From: Desulfotomaculum sp.
GTDB lineage: Bacteria > Bacillota > Desulfotomaculia > Desulfotomaculales > Nap2-2B
DNA length: 64,000 nucleotides
Assembly: GCA_003513005.1 (NCBI GenBank)
Contig: DOTD01000030.1
Span: 1-64,000 of the forward strand
Reading direction: 5' to 3'
Under the pieces are notes generated by a model. It ran no database searches, was not told the DNA's origin, and worked only from the letters and a program-made list of their open reading frames with translations. Below, piece by piece: positions 33,482 through 41,927 of the stretch. The first letter of the stretch is position 1. Each line of letters begins with the position of its first letter. A program made the translations under genes and the position numbers.

Positions 33482-34552
33482 CTATAATTCCACTCTTATT
33501 TTATCAGATATCTGGCTGTTAAGCTGATAAATTCTCTCTGTCAGCTCTTTTGATAACAAACCTGTACCGCAGGCCGGTGTAATCATAGACTGTTTTTTTA
33601 ATACTTCCATATCCATACCTCTGTTGACAAGTTCCTGCCATAGCTTTTTTAATAATAAAAGCAAACTATCATCAGTAACTTTAAATGCATCCTCGTTGGT
33701 TGGAACAATCCCCCAGGCCATAACACAACCCCGGTCTAAAAAACTTTTCATCTCTTGGGCGCAATGTAATAAAGAGTCTCCATAATTATAGACATCAAGG
33801 CTCACAATATCCAAATCAACTCCAAAAAGCAGCGACCAGTCAACTTCGTCACAGGAATGTACGCCTGCATGTGCACCGGACTCGTGTATCGATTTAACAA
33901 TTGCAGAAATATCGTTTTGGATCATTTCCGTGGATATCGTTATATAGCTTACCTGACCATAGACGCTAATTGCAGGCTCGTCAATAAACACTATCACAGG
34001 CTGTCCCAAAGCGGCCAATTTATTCGCCTGCCAGCGGGCATGCATGGCCAGTGACTTAACAAGAATATCGCGAAGCTGCTCGTCATAGTAGGCCTGACGC
34101 CCTTTTTCATCTTTTATTTGAAAACCAACAGTCAAAGGACCTGTTAACTGCCCCTTAAAATAAACTGCTTCTGTATGGCCTTCCTTACCGATTAATTCCT
34201 CAAAAGCGTAGAAACCGGCTGCCGCTGACCTGGGAAATGAAAATTGCTCCAGTGCTTCAGGATTTCCGGATTCCGCTTCAAGATAAAGTGAATAAAAACA
34301 AGTTAGTCTGTCGATCCAATCCGGATGAGCCGTATCAAAATATGCCTGTCCATCTTTAATGCTTAACAATTCCGATTTAACCAACGGATAAAGATATTGA
34401 AAGACAAAACCTTCCTGTTCTCCCTTCCCGGGCAGTTGCGGCCAGTGCGGGATCTTTGGAAGACTCTTCAGTACAAAATTGACGGCTTCATATTCATCTA
34501 AAAAGGGAAGGCTCCCAATTCCTGTCGCCAGTCCATTGATAGGTAGTACCAT
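33482..34552 (-). CDS. MetE/UROD-like protein (cobalamin-independent methionine synthase C-terminal type)
   Basis: About 356 residues from MVLPINGLATGIGSLP, an ATG with GGGGGTTAC upstream. A longer open frame to 34732 has no ribosome site and reads into the GC-rich intergenic segment, so I reject that start. The protein has the UROD/MetE barrel with a candidate zinc site, HSCDEVDW and ITPACGTG. It lacks the MetE N-terminal half. Such short proteins may be methyltransferases using a non-folate methyl donor; the role is not established. Confidence 0.8.
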   Translation of the reverse strand: MVLPINGLATGIGSLPFLDEYEAVNFVLKSLPKIPHWPQLPGKGEQEGFVFQYLYPLVKSELLSIKDGQAYFDTAHPDWIDRLTCFYSLYLEAESGNPEALEQFSFPRSAAAGFYAFEELIGKEGHTEAVYFKGQLTGPLTVGFQIKDEKGRQAYYDEQLRDILVKSLAMHARWQANKLAALGQPVIVFIDEPAISVYGQVSYITISTEMIQNDISAIVKSIHESGAHAGVHSCDEVDWSLLFGVDLDIVSLDVYNYGDSLLHCAQEMKSFLDRGCVMAWGIVPTNEDAFKVTDDSLLLLLKKLWQELVNRGMDMEVLKKQSMITPACGTGLLSKELTERIYQLNSQISDKIRVEL

Positions 34553-34559
34553 TGTAACC

Positions 34560-34745
34560 CCCAATAAGTTCACATCATATACGATGTCAGTTAATGCTCG
34601 GTAGTATATCTCGCGCCTGCCATGCCGCCTTTGTAGCGCCGCCTGGTTCTGTCCGAAGCGAACCGTTGGCGATGCAGGCACGGAGCACCTGAGCAAACCA
34701 TGACAACGACGGCCTGAGGCTAACATGCGCACGTATGCAGTTAAC
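34560..34745. repeat. GC-rich intergenic segment of uncertain origin
   Basis: This stretch is clearly richer in G and C than its AT-rich flanks and shows short internal repeats (CCTGAG twice, near 34688 and 34712). It encodes nothing recognisable on either strand. The composition and position suggest an inserted element or a dispersed non-coding repeat. No terminal repeats or target-site duplication were found by eye. Confidence 0.4.
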
Positions 34746-34804
34746 CTCCCTAATGCAAGTTATTTCTAATAGGAAGTAGTAGGATGGAGTTAAATGTCTT
34801 CTCT

Positions 34805-34900
34805 AATAAGTCAATTTTCAAAATAAGTCAAGCCTGACCCCGTTGTGCTTAATAATAAGTCAATTTTCAAAATAAGTCAAGCCTGACCCCGTTGTGCTTA
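34805..34900. repeat. two-copy tandem repeat, 49-bp period
   Basis: Two near-perfect copies (34805-34853 and 34854-34900) each contain AATAAGTCAATTTTC and CAAGCCTGACCCCGTTG. On the minus strand each reads GGGGTCAGGCTTGACTTATT, which resembles sequences I recall next to REP-associated transposases in other bacteria. No transposase is present in the window. Confidence 0.85.
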
Positions 34901-34909
34901 AAATTGTGT

Positions 34910-35815
34910 TTAGCTTTCGAGAAGCTTCCGGATTTGAGGAATGCATTCCAATGCTGCCTTTTCCCCTTGTTCTATACAATATGGGATGAGATCAAAATCC
35001 CAGGGAGCGACATTTTTTAGTAATGGTCTAATAACAAGGTCAGCATAGTCCCCGAGTTCGTTATTAATTCTTTTCGAGGCAATTATATCCAGGGATTGAC
35101 TAAGTAATTGAAAGATATTATTAATTTTCTTATACGGTTCGCCATCGTAACCGACATCTATGGCGATCACTCTTTCCGCTCCTATAAGGGAAACTACTTC
35201 CACAGGTATATTTGCTCTCAAGCCTCCATCAACTAGAAGGCGGATCCCAATCTTTTTCGGTGTAAAGAAACCGGGAACCGCACAACTTGCCACTACGGCA
35301 TCGGAAATATTGACTCCTCTGATAAAAACAATATCATGTGAATTCCTTAAGTGTTCATACTCCGTGTCGCCGCTAACAAAAACTATTCTTTGTCCTGTAT
35401 TGACATCCACAGAGGTTATCGCCAGAGCTGTTCCAAGATCGTAAAATGTCTTTCTCTCCAGTTCTCCTTCCAGCCATGCTTTCAGTCTTTTTCCTGATGT
35501 CAAACCCAAAGGAACTTTTATATAAAAAGGCAGTTTAAAAAAATCCAGTAAAGCAGCCATAGCCATTCCGCCGAGGTTGATAATCGTTGAACACAGGTCG
35601 TAAAAACAACCTGGTTTTAATTTCAAAGCAATTTTCTCAAGCCTCTCCGGACTCCATCCTGAGCAATACAAAGACGCTATAATACTGCCGGCGCTGGTAC
35701 CGGCAACCATATCCGGTTTAAAACCTTCTCTGGCAAGTACTTTTAAAACTCCGATATGCGCTGCTCCCCGCAAAAAGCCCCCGCCAAGAGCTATTCCAAA
35801 CTTTCTCCGTGCCAA
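34910..35815 (-). CDS. patatin-like phospholipase (RssA/YchK type)
   Basis: 301 residues of the patatin family. The oxyanion loop is ALGGGFLRGAAHIG, the nucleophile Ser41 lies in GTSAGS and the catalytic Asp is in LLVDGGLRANIP. It is a probable cytoplasmic or membrane-associated lipid acyl hydrolase of unknown substrate. It lies immediately after the ribosomal superoperon on the same strand, about 125 bases past rpsI, with no clear terminator between. Confidence 0.87.
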   Translation of the reverse strand: MARRKFGIALGGGFLRGAAHIGVLKVLAREGFKPDMVAGTSAGSIIASLYCSGWSPERLEKIALKLKPGCFYDLCSTIINLGGMAMAALLDFFKLPFYIKVPLGLTSGKRLKAWLEGELERKTFYDLGTALAITSVDVNTGQRIVFVSGDTEYEHLRNSHDIVFIRGVNISDAVVASCAVPGFFTPKKIGIRLLVDGGLRANIPVEVVSLIGAERVIAIDVGYDGEPYKKINNIFQLLSQSLDIIASKRINNELGDYADLVIRPLLKNVAPWDFDLIPYCIEQGEKAALECIPQIRKLLES

Positions 35816-35940
35816 ATCTGTTCACCCACTCCGTTGTTTCTATAGATAAAATATGTAAATCTTAAAAATAAGTTACCTTAGCACTAACGGTTTGGGTGTT
35901 TTAAAATAACAAAAAGCAAGAAACAGTCCGGCAAATAAAA

Positions 35941-36333
35941 TTACCGCTTGGAGTATTGCGGCGCCCGGCGCGCTTTCTTTAAACCATATTTTCTGCGTTC
36001 CTTCATTCTCGGATCCCTGGTCAGAAAACCAGCACGTTTTAACGCACTCCTAAGGTTGGGATCAGCCTGCAGCAGTGCGCGGGCAATACCCTGCCTCAAG
36101 GCGCCTGCCTGGCCGCTTACTCCTCCGCCATGTACAAATGCTTTTACATTAAAGAGAACTCCCGTTCCGGTTATTTCAAGAGGTTGCCTGACCACTATTT
36201 CTAATATCTTCCTGCTAAAATATTTTTCTATATTATGATTATTTACCTGTACTTTCCCATCACCTGGATAAAGGTAAACTCTTGCTATAGCTTCCTTTCT
36301 CCTGCCGGTGCCATAAAAACTTACCTGATCCAT
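35941..36333 (-). CDS. rpsI: 30S ribosomal protein S9
   Basis: 130 residues ending in the basic KARRAPQYSKR tail that contacts P-site tRNA. GTGRRKEAIARVYL and GGGVSGQAGALRQGIARAL are typical of S9. It is the last gene of the superoperon, 25 bases after rplM. Confidence 0.97.
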   Translation of the reverse strand: MDQVSFYGTGRRKEAIARVYLYPGDGKVQVNNHNIEKYFSRKILEIVVRQPLEITGTGVLFNVKAFVHGGGVSGQAGALRQGIARALLQADPNLRSALKRAGFLTRDPRMKERRKYGLKKARRAPQYSKR

Positions 36334-36358
36334 TCCAAATACCTACTTTCTAAAAAGA

Positions 36359-36790
36359 TTATATCGGCCACTGGCCTGGTTTTTGCGCCTGATGCGGATG
36401 TGTTGGTCCAGAATATACACGCAGTTTTTTTGCCATGGAGGACCCAAGCCTATTATGGGGAAGCATTCCTATAATAGCCTTTTTAACCACAAATTCCGGC
36501 TTTGTCTGCATAAGCTTGGCATAGCTGGTTTCTTTAAAACCGCCAGGGTAGCCTGTATGATGCTTCTTAATTTTTTTATTCAGCTTATTTCCCGTCAGAA
36601 CTATCTTATCTGCGTTAATTATAATAACATGATCACCTGTATCAACGTGCGGTGTGAAAAGAGGGTGGTGTTTTCCACGTAAGATTTTAGTCGCTTCTAC
36701 CGCCAGCCTTCCTAAAATCTTTCCCTGCGCATCAATGACAAACCATTTCCGCGTGATATCCTTTTCTTTGGCCATGAATGTTCTTGTCAT
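36359..36790 (-). CDS. rplM: 50S ribosomal protein L13
   Basis: 143 residues with RKWFVIDAQGKILGRLA and PHNRLGSSMAKKLRVYSGPTHPH, typical of L13, an early assembly protein of the large subunit. It forms a pair with rpsI and follows truA by 54 bases. Confidence 0.97.
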   Translation of the reverse strand: MTRTFMAKEKDITRKWFVIDAQGKILGRLAVEATKILRGKHHPLFTPHVDTGDHVIIINADKIVLTGNKLNKKIKKHHTGYPGGFKETSYAKLMQTKPEFVVKKAIIGMLPHNRLGSSMAKKLRVYSGPTHPHQAQKPGQWPI

Positions 36791-36844
36791 CTAGAATCCT
36801 CCTTGTGGCTTTCCAATCTTATCTTAAAACAGGCTGCCGCTCTA

Positions 36845-37588
36845 TTAGTATTCTACCAGTTTCAGGTATAACCCGCAGGCAGGCGCTGTAAATCCCGCCA
36901 TTTCCCTATTTCGTGAAGTTAAAATTTGTTCGGTTTCTTCAGGCAGACGCTTACCCTGACCAATTTCCAACAAAGTGCCTACCATAATCCTTACCATATT
37001 GTAAAGAAACCCGTTACCCTTAAAAGTTAGGTACACAAACTTTCCCTTTTTCCTGACGTCAGTTCTAAACAGTGTCCGTACAGTTGATTTTACCGCGGAA
37101 CCTGATGCCTGAAACGCTGCAAAATCATTTTCACCTTCCAGCGCTTTAGCAGCGCTTTTCATTGCCGATATATCAAGTGAACGCGGCATAAAACAGCTGT
37201 ACAGGCGCCAGAACGGAGAAGGTTTAATATCGTTGTACAAAATATAAAAATATGTTTTTGAAAGTGCGCTGTACCGGGCGTGGAAATCAGGATCAACCTG
37301 TTCTGAACCCATAATTACAATATCCCGTGGAAGCGCACCATTTAAGGCTAACGCTGCACGATCAGCAGGAATAGACCAGTTCGAAGCATCGAAATTAATT
37401 ACTTGTCCACGGGCATGAACTCCGGCATCTGTACGTGCTGCGCCTGTTACCTTTATTTCTCTTTTTGCCAAACGAAACAAAGAATTTTCTATAACTTCCT
37501 GAATTGTAGGAAGCCCTGTGTTGTATTGCTTTTGAAATCCATGATAATTAGTGCCGTCATAAGCAACAGTCAGCTTTATGTTACGCAT
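36845..37588 (-). CDS. truA: tRNA pseudouridine(38-40) synthase
   Basis: 247 residues; forms pseudouridine at positions 38-40 of the anticodon arm. The catalytic Asp is in RTDAGVHARGQV. AYDGTNYHGFQKQ and GNGFLYNMVRIMVGTLLEIG are conserved. It follows rplQ by 34 bases; the ECF-transporter genes often found between rplQ and truA in Firmicutes are absent. Confidence 0.95.
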   Translation of the reverse strand: MRNIKLTVAYDGTNYHGFQKQYNTGLPTIQEVIENSLFRLAKREIKVTGAARTDAGVHARGQVINFDASNWSIPADRAALALNGALPRDIVIMGSEQVDPDFHARYSALSKTYFYILYNDIKPSPFWRLYSCFMPRSLDISAMKSAAKALEGENDFAAFQASGSAVKSTVRTLFRTDVRKKGKFVYLTFKGNGFLYNMVRIMVGTLLEIGQGKRLPEETEQILTSRNREMAGFTAPACGLYLKLVEY

Positions 37589-37622
37589 CTAAAATGCTCT
37601 TTTACACCATTAGTGAAATAAA

Positions 37623-37961
37623 TTAAACAAGTTCAAGCACTACAAGCGGCGCTGCATCACCGCGCCGGTATCCCAATTTAAGAATTCTTGTATAGCCACC
37701 CTGTCTTTCACTGTAACGGGAGCCTAAATCGGTAAAAAGCTTCCTGACCACAGTTTCACTATATAAATAAGACAAGGCCTGACGGCGGGCAGATAATTCA
37801 CCGCTTTTTGCAAGGGTAATCATTTTTTCTGCCAGGCTATTAACTTCCTTTGCCCTGGTTTCAGTTGTTACTATACGATTGTTTAATAATAAGGACGTAA
37901 CAAGGTTTCTCAACATAGCTTTACGGTGACCTGTATTACGGCCCAACTTACGGTAACCCAT
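37623..37961 (-). CDS. rplQ: 50S ribosomal protein L17
   Basis: 112 residues with GYRKLGRNTGHRKAMLRNL at the N-terminus, diagnostic of L17. It follows rpoA by 11 bases, the standard order. Confidence 0.97.
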   Translation of the reverse strand: MGYRKLGRNTGHRKAMLRNLVTSLLLNNRIVTTETRAKEVNSLAEKMITLAKSGELSARRQALSYLYSETVVRKLFTDLGSRYSERQGGYTRILKLGYRRGDAAPLVVLELV

Positions 37962-37972
37962 CGTGGCCCCCC

Positions 37973-38920
37973 CTAATCGTCGTTCTTGCGTAGAAATAAA
38001 TTCAGCTCATTAAGTTTCTTGGCAACCTCTTCCAGCGACTTTCTGCCAAGGTTGCGGACTTTCATCATTTCTTCTTCATTTCGCTGAAGTAATTCTTCGA
38101 CAGTGTTTATTCCGGCCCGTTTTAAGCAGTTATATGATCTTACGGACAGGTCCAGTTCCTCGATACTCATCTCAAGTAACTTATTTTTTTGCTCCGCTTC
38201 CTTTTCAACCATTATCTCGACTTCATTTGAAACAGTTTCGGTAAGACCGATAAATAACTGTAAATGCTCGCCTAAAATTTTAGCGGAAAGACTTATTGCT
38301 TCATTAGGTCTTATACCACCGTTAGTCCATACCTCAATAGTTAATTTATCATAGTCAGTACGCTGACCGACACGAGTATTTTCAACAACGTAATTAACCC
38401 TATTGACAGGTGTAAAAACTGAATCCACAGGAATAAGTCCTATTACCTGTTCACCCTTTTTATTTCGCTCGGCCGGTACATAACCTCTCCCTTTTGCCAC
38501 GGTAATTTCCATAAATAAACGTCCATTGTCCATAGTGGCAATATGCATATCAGGATTAAGAATTTCGATGTCTGAATCATGGATAATACTCCGAGCAAGA
38601 ACTTCTCCTTCACCCTCAGCTTCAATACGGAGAATTTTTTCTTCATCAGAATACATTCTTAAACATAAACCCTTGAGGTTCAGGATTATATCAGTAACGT
38701 CTTCGGCAACCCCCGGAATGGTTGAAAATTCATGAAGAACACCGTCAATCTTCACTGCTGTAACTGCAGCGCCCGGAAGGGATGAAAGCAATACTCTTCT
38801 TATAGAATTACCGAGAGTAATTCCATATCCTCTTTCCAAAGGTTCCATGACGAACTTAGCATAGGTATTATCATCGTTAACCTGCAAACATTCGATTCTT
38901 GGCTTTTCAATCTCCAACAT
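37973..38920 (-). CDS. rpoA: RNA polymerase subunit alpha
   Basis: 315 residues. The N-terminal domain (about 1-230) dimerises and nucleates polymerase assembly (ERGYGITLGNSIRRVLLSSLPG). The C-terminal domain binds DNA and activators (SVRSYNCLKRAGINTVEELL, VRNLGRKSLEEV). Full length, with the usual neighbours. Confidence 0.98.
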   Translation of the reverse strand: MLEIEKPRIECLQVNDDNTYAKFVMEPLERGYGITLGNSIRRVLLSSLPGAAVTAVKIDGVLHEFSTIPGVAEDVTDIILNLKGLCLRMYSDEEKILRIEAEGEGEVLARSIIHDSDIEILNPDMHIATMDNGRLFMEITVAKGRGYVPAERNKKGEQVIGLIPVDSVFTPVNRVNYVVENTRVGQRTDYDKLTIEVWTNGGIRPNEAISLSAKILGEHLQLFIGLTETVSNEVEIMVEKEAEQKNKLLEMSIEELDLSVRSYNCLKRAGINTVEELLQRNEEEMMKVRNLGRKSLEEVAKKLNELNLFLRKNDD

Positions 38921-38978
38921 TGTTCGAGTTAACCCTCCTTATTTTAGCCGAGAAATCTATAAAACCATACAAACGGCT

Positions 38979-39608
38979 TTACCTGGAGTACAACTCTACA
39001 ATTAAATGCTCCTGGATAGAGCTGTCTATCTGATCCCTCGTGGGAAGACCTACAACCCTTCCTCCCTTTTGTTCAGGAAGCAATTCTAACCACGGTGGGG
39101 GAGTCCTATCAGCCGCTCTTTCCATTAGCTCATTTAAACGGGCAGATTCCCTGCTTTTTTCACGAATTGCTATGAGATCACCAACCCTTACTTTAAAAGA
39201 GGGAATATTTACTTTCCTGCCGTTAACCAGAAAATGACCATGTCGTACCAATTGACGGGCTTCTGCCCGGGAAGCAGCCAGACTCAAGCGATATACCACG
39301 CTATCAAGCCTTCTTTCGAGAAGCTTAAGCAGGTTTTCGCCAGTTACGCCTTTTTCACGTTCAGCTTCCTCAAAATAATTACGGAACTGAGTTTCCAGTA
39401 CGTGATAAATCCGACGCGCTTTCTGCTTTTCCCTGAGCTGAAGGCCGTATTCACTTTGTTTTGCCCTCCGCTTTTGACCGTGTATGCCAGGGGGATAACC
39501 GCGCCGTTCAATAGAACACCTTGTAGTGTAGCATCTTTCTCCCTTTAAAAATAATTTAACGCCTTCACGACGGCAGAGTCGACACTGAGGACCCGTATAC
39601 CTCGCCAT
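38979..39608 (-). CDS. rpsD: 30S ribosomal protein S4
   Basis: 209 residues with an S4 RNA-binding domain (RLDSVVYRLSLAASRAEARQ). The N-terminus keeps CRLCRREG...CYTTRC, a potential zinc-binding cysteine set (C+ form). S4 nucleates small-subunit assembly and in many bacteria represses its own operon. Confidence 0.97.
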   Translation of the reverse strand: MARYTGPQCRLCRREGVKLFLKGERCYTTRCSIERRGYPPGIHGQKRRAKQSEYGLQLREKQKARRIYHVLETQFRNYFEEAEREKGVTGENLLKLLERRLDSVVYRLSLAASRAEARQLVRHGHFLVNGRKVNIPSFKVRVGDLIAIREKSRESARLNELMERAADRTPPPWLELLPEQKGGRVVGLPTRDQIDSSIQEHLIVELYSR

Positions 39609-39644
39609 CTATTTGATTTACCTCCCGTCTTAGTTTGGATAGAA

Positions 39645-40034
39645 TTAAACTCTCCTGCGTTTTGGTGGCCGGCAGCCATTATGAGGAATTGGAGTAACAT
39701 CCTTAATTAAGCTTACTTCAAGACCAACAGCTTGTAATGAACGTATAGCAGCCTCACGGCCTGCGCCCGGACCTTTTACAAGAACCTCGACCTGCTTCAT
39801 GCCATGTTCCATAGCTTCCTTCCCTGCTGTTTCAGCTGCCAATTGAGCAGCAAAAGGAGTGCTCTTGCGCGAACCCTTAAAACCTACAGTTCCCGCGCTG
39901 GACCATGAAATAGCATTTCCTTTTGTATCTGTAATGGTAACCACGGTATTATTAAAAGTAGATTTAATATGGGCTACACCCTGATCAATATTTTTTCGCT
40001 CCCGCCGTTTAGTTCGAACTTGTCGACGAGCCAT
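39645..40034 (-). CDS. rpsK: 30S ribosomal protein S11
   Basis: 129 residues with GVAHIKSTFNNTVVTITD and the C-terminal DVTPIPHNGCRPPKRRRV, typical of S11 in the platform of the small subunit. Confidence 0.98.
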   Translation of the reverse strand: MARRQVRTKRRERKNIDQGVAHIKSTFNNTVVTITDTKGNAISWSSAGTVGFKGSRKSTPFAAQLAAETAGKEAMEHGMKQVEVLVKGPGAGREAAIRSLQAVGLEVSLIKDVTPIPHNGCRPPKRRRV

Positions 40035-40077
40035 CCCAACACCTCCCTTTATCTTTCACCATGCTGCGGCCTTAAAA

Positions 40078-40449
40078 TTATTTCTTACGGCGTACGCCTA
40101 CGGTCTTGCGCGGGCCTTTCCGGGTACGGGCGTTTGTTTTTGTCCGTTGCCCCCTGACAGGCATACCGCGGCGGTGACGAAGACCACGATAACATCCAAT
40201 CTCAATAAGCCTTTTAATATTCAGGGCTATTTCCCTGCGCAGATCACCTTCAACTTGATGATTCTTTTCAATAATCTCCCTAAGCTTGTTTACTTCCTCC
40301 TCGGCCAGGTTTCTTACCCTGGTATCAGGGTTTACTTTTGCGCTGGTTAATATCTTTTTGGCCTGTGAACGCCCGATACCATAAATATATGTAATGGCAA
40401 CTTCCACACGTTTATCACGAGGCAAATCCACCCCTGCAATACGCGCCAT
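40078..40449 (-). CDS. rpsM: 30S ribosomal protein S13
   Basis: 123 residues starting MARIAGVDLPRDKRVEVAIT, with RGLRHRRGMPVRGQRTKTNARTR-type C-terminus. S13 contacts tRNA and the central bridge between subunits. Confidence 0.98.
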   Translation of the reverse strand: MARIAGVDLPRDKRVEVAITYIYGIGRSQAKKILTSAKVNPDTRVRNLAEEEVNKLREIIEKNHQVEGDLRREIALNIKRLIEIGCYRGLRHRRGMPVRGQRTKTNARTRKGPRKTVGVRRKK

Positions 40450-40489
40450 TAAGTTTAGACACCTCCTTTAGACCTCAAATACTTACTTT

Positions 40490-40603
40490 TTATCCTTGCC
40501 TCTGTTTATGTTTTGGGTTCTCACAAATTACCCTAATCTTGCCATGGCGCCGAATAATTTTACACTTCTCACAAATCAACTTCACGGATGGCCGTACTTT
40601 CAT
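40490..40603 (-). CDS. rpmJ: 50S ribosomal protein L36
   Basis: 37 residues beginning MKVRPSVKLICEKCKIIRR and ending KHKQRQG. It keeps the zinc set C-x2-C...C...H of the C+ form. It lies between infA and rpsM as usual. Confidence 0.97.
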   Translation of the reverse strand: MKVRPSVKLICEKCKIIRRHGKIRVICENPKHKQRQG

Positions 40604-40636
40604 TTTGCTTTATCCCCCCAAAAACTTTTGAACAGT

Positions 40637-40855
40637 CTACTTGTATCGATAAACAATGCGGCCCCGGCTTAAATCATAAGGGGACAACTCTACCATTACT
40701 CTGTCTCCGGCAAGGATCCGAATAAAATTCATCCTTATTTTGCCAGATACATGGGCCAGTACTTTATGACCATTTTCCAGCTTTACCCGGAACATCGCAT
40801 TGGGAAGCGGTTCAATTACAGTGCCTTCAACCTCGATAACATCCTGTTTTGACAT
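40637..40855 (-). CDS. infA: translation initiation factor IF-1
   Basis: 72 residues, an OB-fold protein starting MSKQDVIEVEGTVIEPLPNA. IF-1 sits in the A site during initiation. It is two bases from the KOW gene upstream. Confidence 0.97.
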   Translation of the reverse strand: MSKQDVIEVEGTVIEPLPNAMFRVKLENGHKVLAHVSGKIRMNFIRILAGDRVMVELSPYDLSRGRIVYRYK

Positions 40856-40857
40856 AG

Positions 40858-41148
40858 CTACCCCCTTTTTACCAGTGTTTCGGCCATTAAACGCTGCAAT
40901 ATATTACGCACCTCAAGATCTGTAATACGCTGACCGGATTTTTTTTTCTCCTCTATTTCACCGGATTTTTGTGAATAAGCCATCAGGTGCTTAATATTTT
41001 TCTTTTTTGGCGCAGCAAGTTTCCGGATATTTCCGTCAACAACCTGAACCATGGTATCGCTTAAAGAATCAATAATAATATACAACTTCCCCGCATCCCG
41101 GCCGGCAATGGAACATACCAAACGGCCAGGTGAAAATTTATTTTCCAT
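40858..41148 (-). CDS. KOW-domain RNA-binding protein (L14e-like)
   Basis: About 96 residues from MENKFSPGRLVCSIAGRDAGK, chosen because GAGGAG sits nine bases before this ATG and too close to the one at 41154. An N-terminal KOW fold resembling archaeal/eukaryal L14e is followed by a basic helix. It is found between map and infA in many Clostridia; the function is unknown but is probably ribosomal. Confidence 0.85.
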   Translation of the reverse strand: MENKFSPGRLVCSIAGRDAGKLYIIIDSLSDTMVQVVDGNIRKLAAPKKKNIKHLMAYSQKSGEIEEKKKSGQRITDLEVRNILQRLMAETLVKRG

Positions 41149-41165
41149 GACCATGATCTCCTCAA

Positions 41166-41912
41166 TTAAAGCCGCGTTAAAATCTCCGGTTCTCCTTCGG
41201 TAATGGCCACGGTATGTTCAAAATGAGCCGATAGCTCCGCATCCTTAGTAATTACCGTCCAGTTATCAGCCAGAGTATAAACTTCGTGTGTGCCAATGTT
41301 GACCATAGGTTCGATAGCCAGAGCCATTCCGGCCTTAAGTCTTGGACCGCGGTTCGGCTGACCGTAATTTGGGACCTGTGGTTCCTCATGCATACTCTTA
41401 CCTATTCCATGTCCAACATAATCTCTGACTACAGAATAACCGTTTTTCTCCACGTGTGTCTGAATGGCATTGGATATATCCGATAAACGGTTGCCTTCAC
41501 GGGCTTTCCTAATACCTTCACACAAAGACTCCTCGGTAATTTTTAGAAGCCTCAAGGCTTTTTCAGTAACATTTCCTACAGGAAAAGAATGTGCGCCGTC
41601 ACCATAATATCCATTTATTTCCGTCCCTATATCAATACTGATAATATCTCCGTCCTTTAATTTTCTTAAACCAGGAATACCGTGAACAACTTCCTCGTTT
41701 ATTGAAACACAGATGCAGGCGGGAAAACCATATAAACCTTTGAAGGCCGGTTTTGCGCCATGACTGATAATAAATTCCTCCGCAGCGTAAGCCAATTCTG
41801 CAGTCGTTACCCCCGGTTTAATTAACTTGGTAAGTTCTGTAAATGTACCTGCCACTACTCTTCCGGCATCACGCATATATGCTAACTCACGTTTTGATTT
41901 TATGGTTATCAT
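41166..41912 (-). CDS. map: methionine aminopeptidase type I
   Basis: 248 residues; removes the initiator methionine. The metal ligands lie in SIDIGTEINGYYGDGAHSF, GHGIGKSMHEEP and AIEPMV, ending with the Glu in FEHTVAITE. It follows secY by 15 bases, where adk usually intervenes. Confidence 0.97.
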   Translation of the reverse strand: MITIKSKRELAYMRDAGRVVAGTFTELTKLIKPGVTTAELAYAAEEFIISHGAKPAFKGLYGFPACICVSINEEVVHGIPGLRKLKDGDIISIDIGTEINGYYGDGAHSFPVGNVTEKALRLLKITEESLCEGIRKAREGNRLSDISNAIQTHVEKNGYSVVRDYVGHGIGKSMHEEPQVPNYGQPNRGPRLKAGMALAIEPMVNIGTHEVYTLADNWTVITKDAELSAHFEHTVAITEGEPEILTRL

Positions 41913-41927
41913 TGCCCATACTCCATT

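Noticed and set aside
33482..34732. Longer MetE-like protein starting at 34732
   Set aside because: The extra 60 residues are low-complexity and basic, come from the GC-rich segment and have no ribosome site; the ATG at 34552 has GGGGGTTAC upstream and begins the conserved domain.
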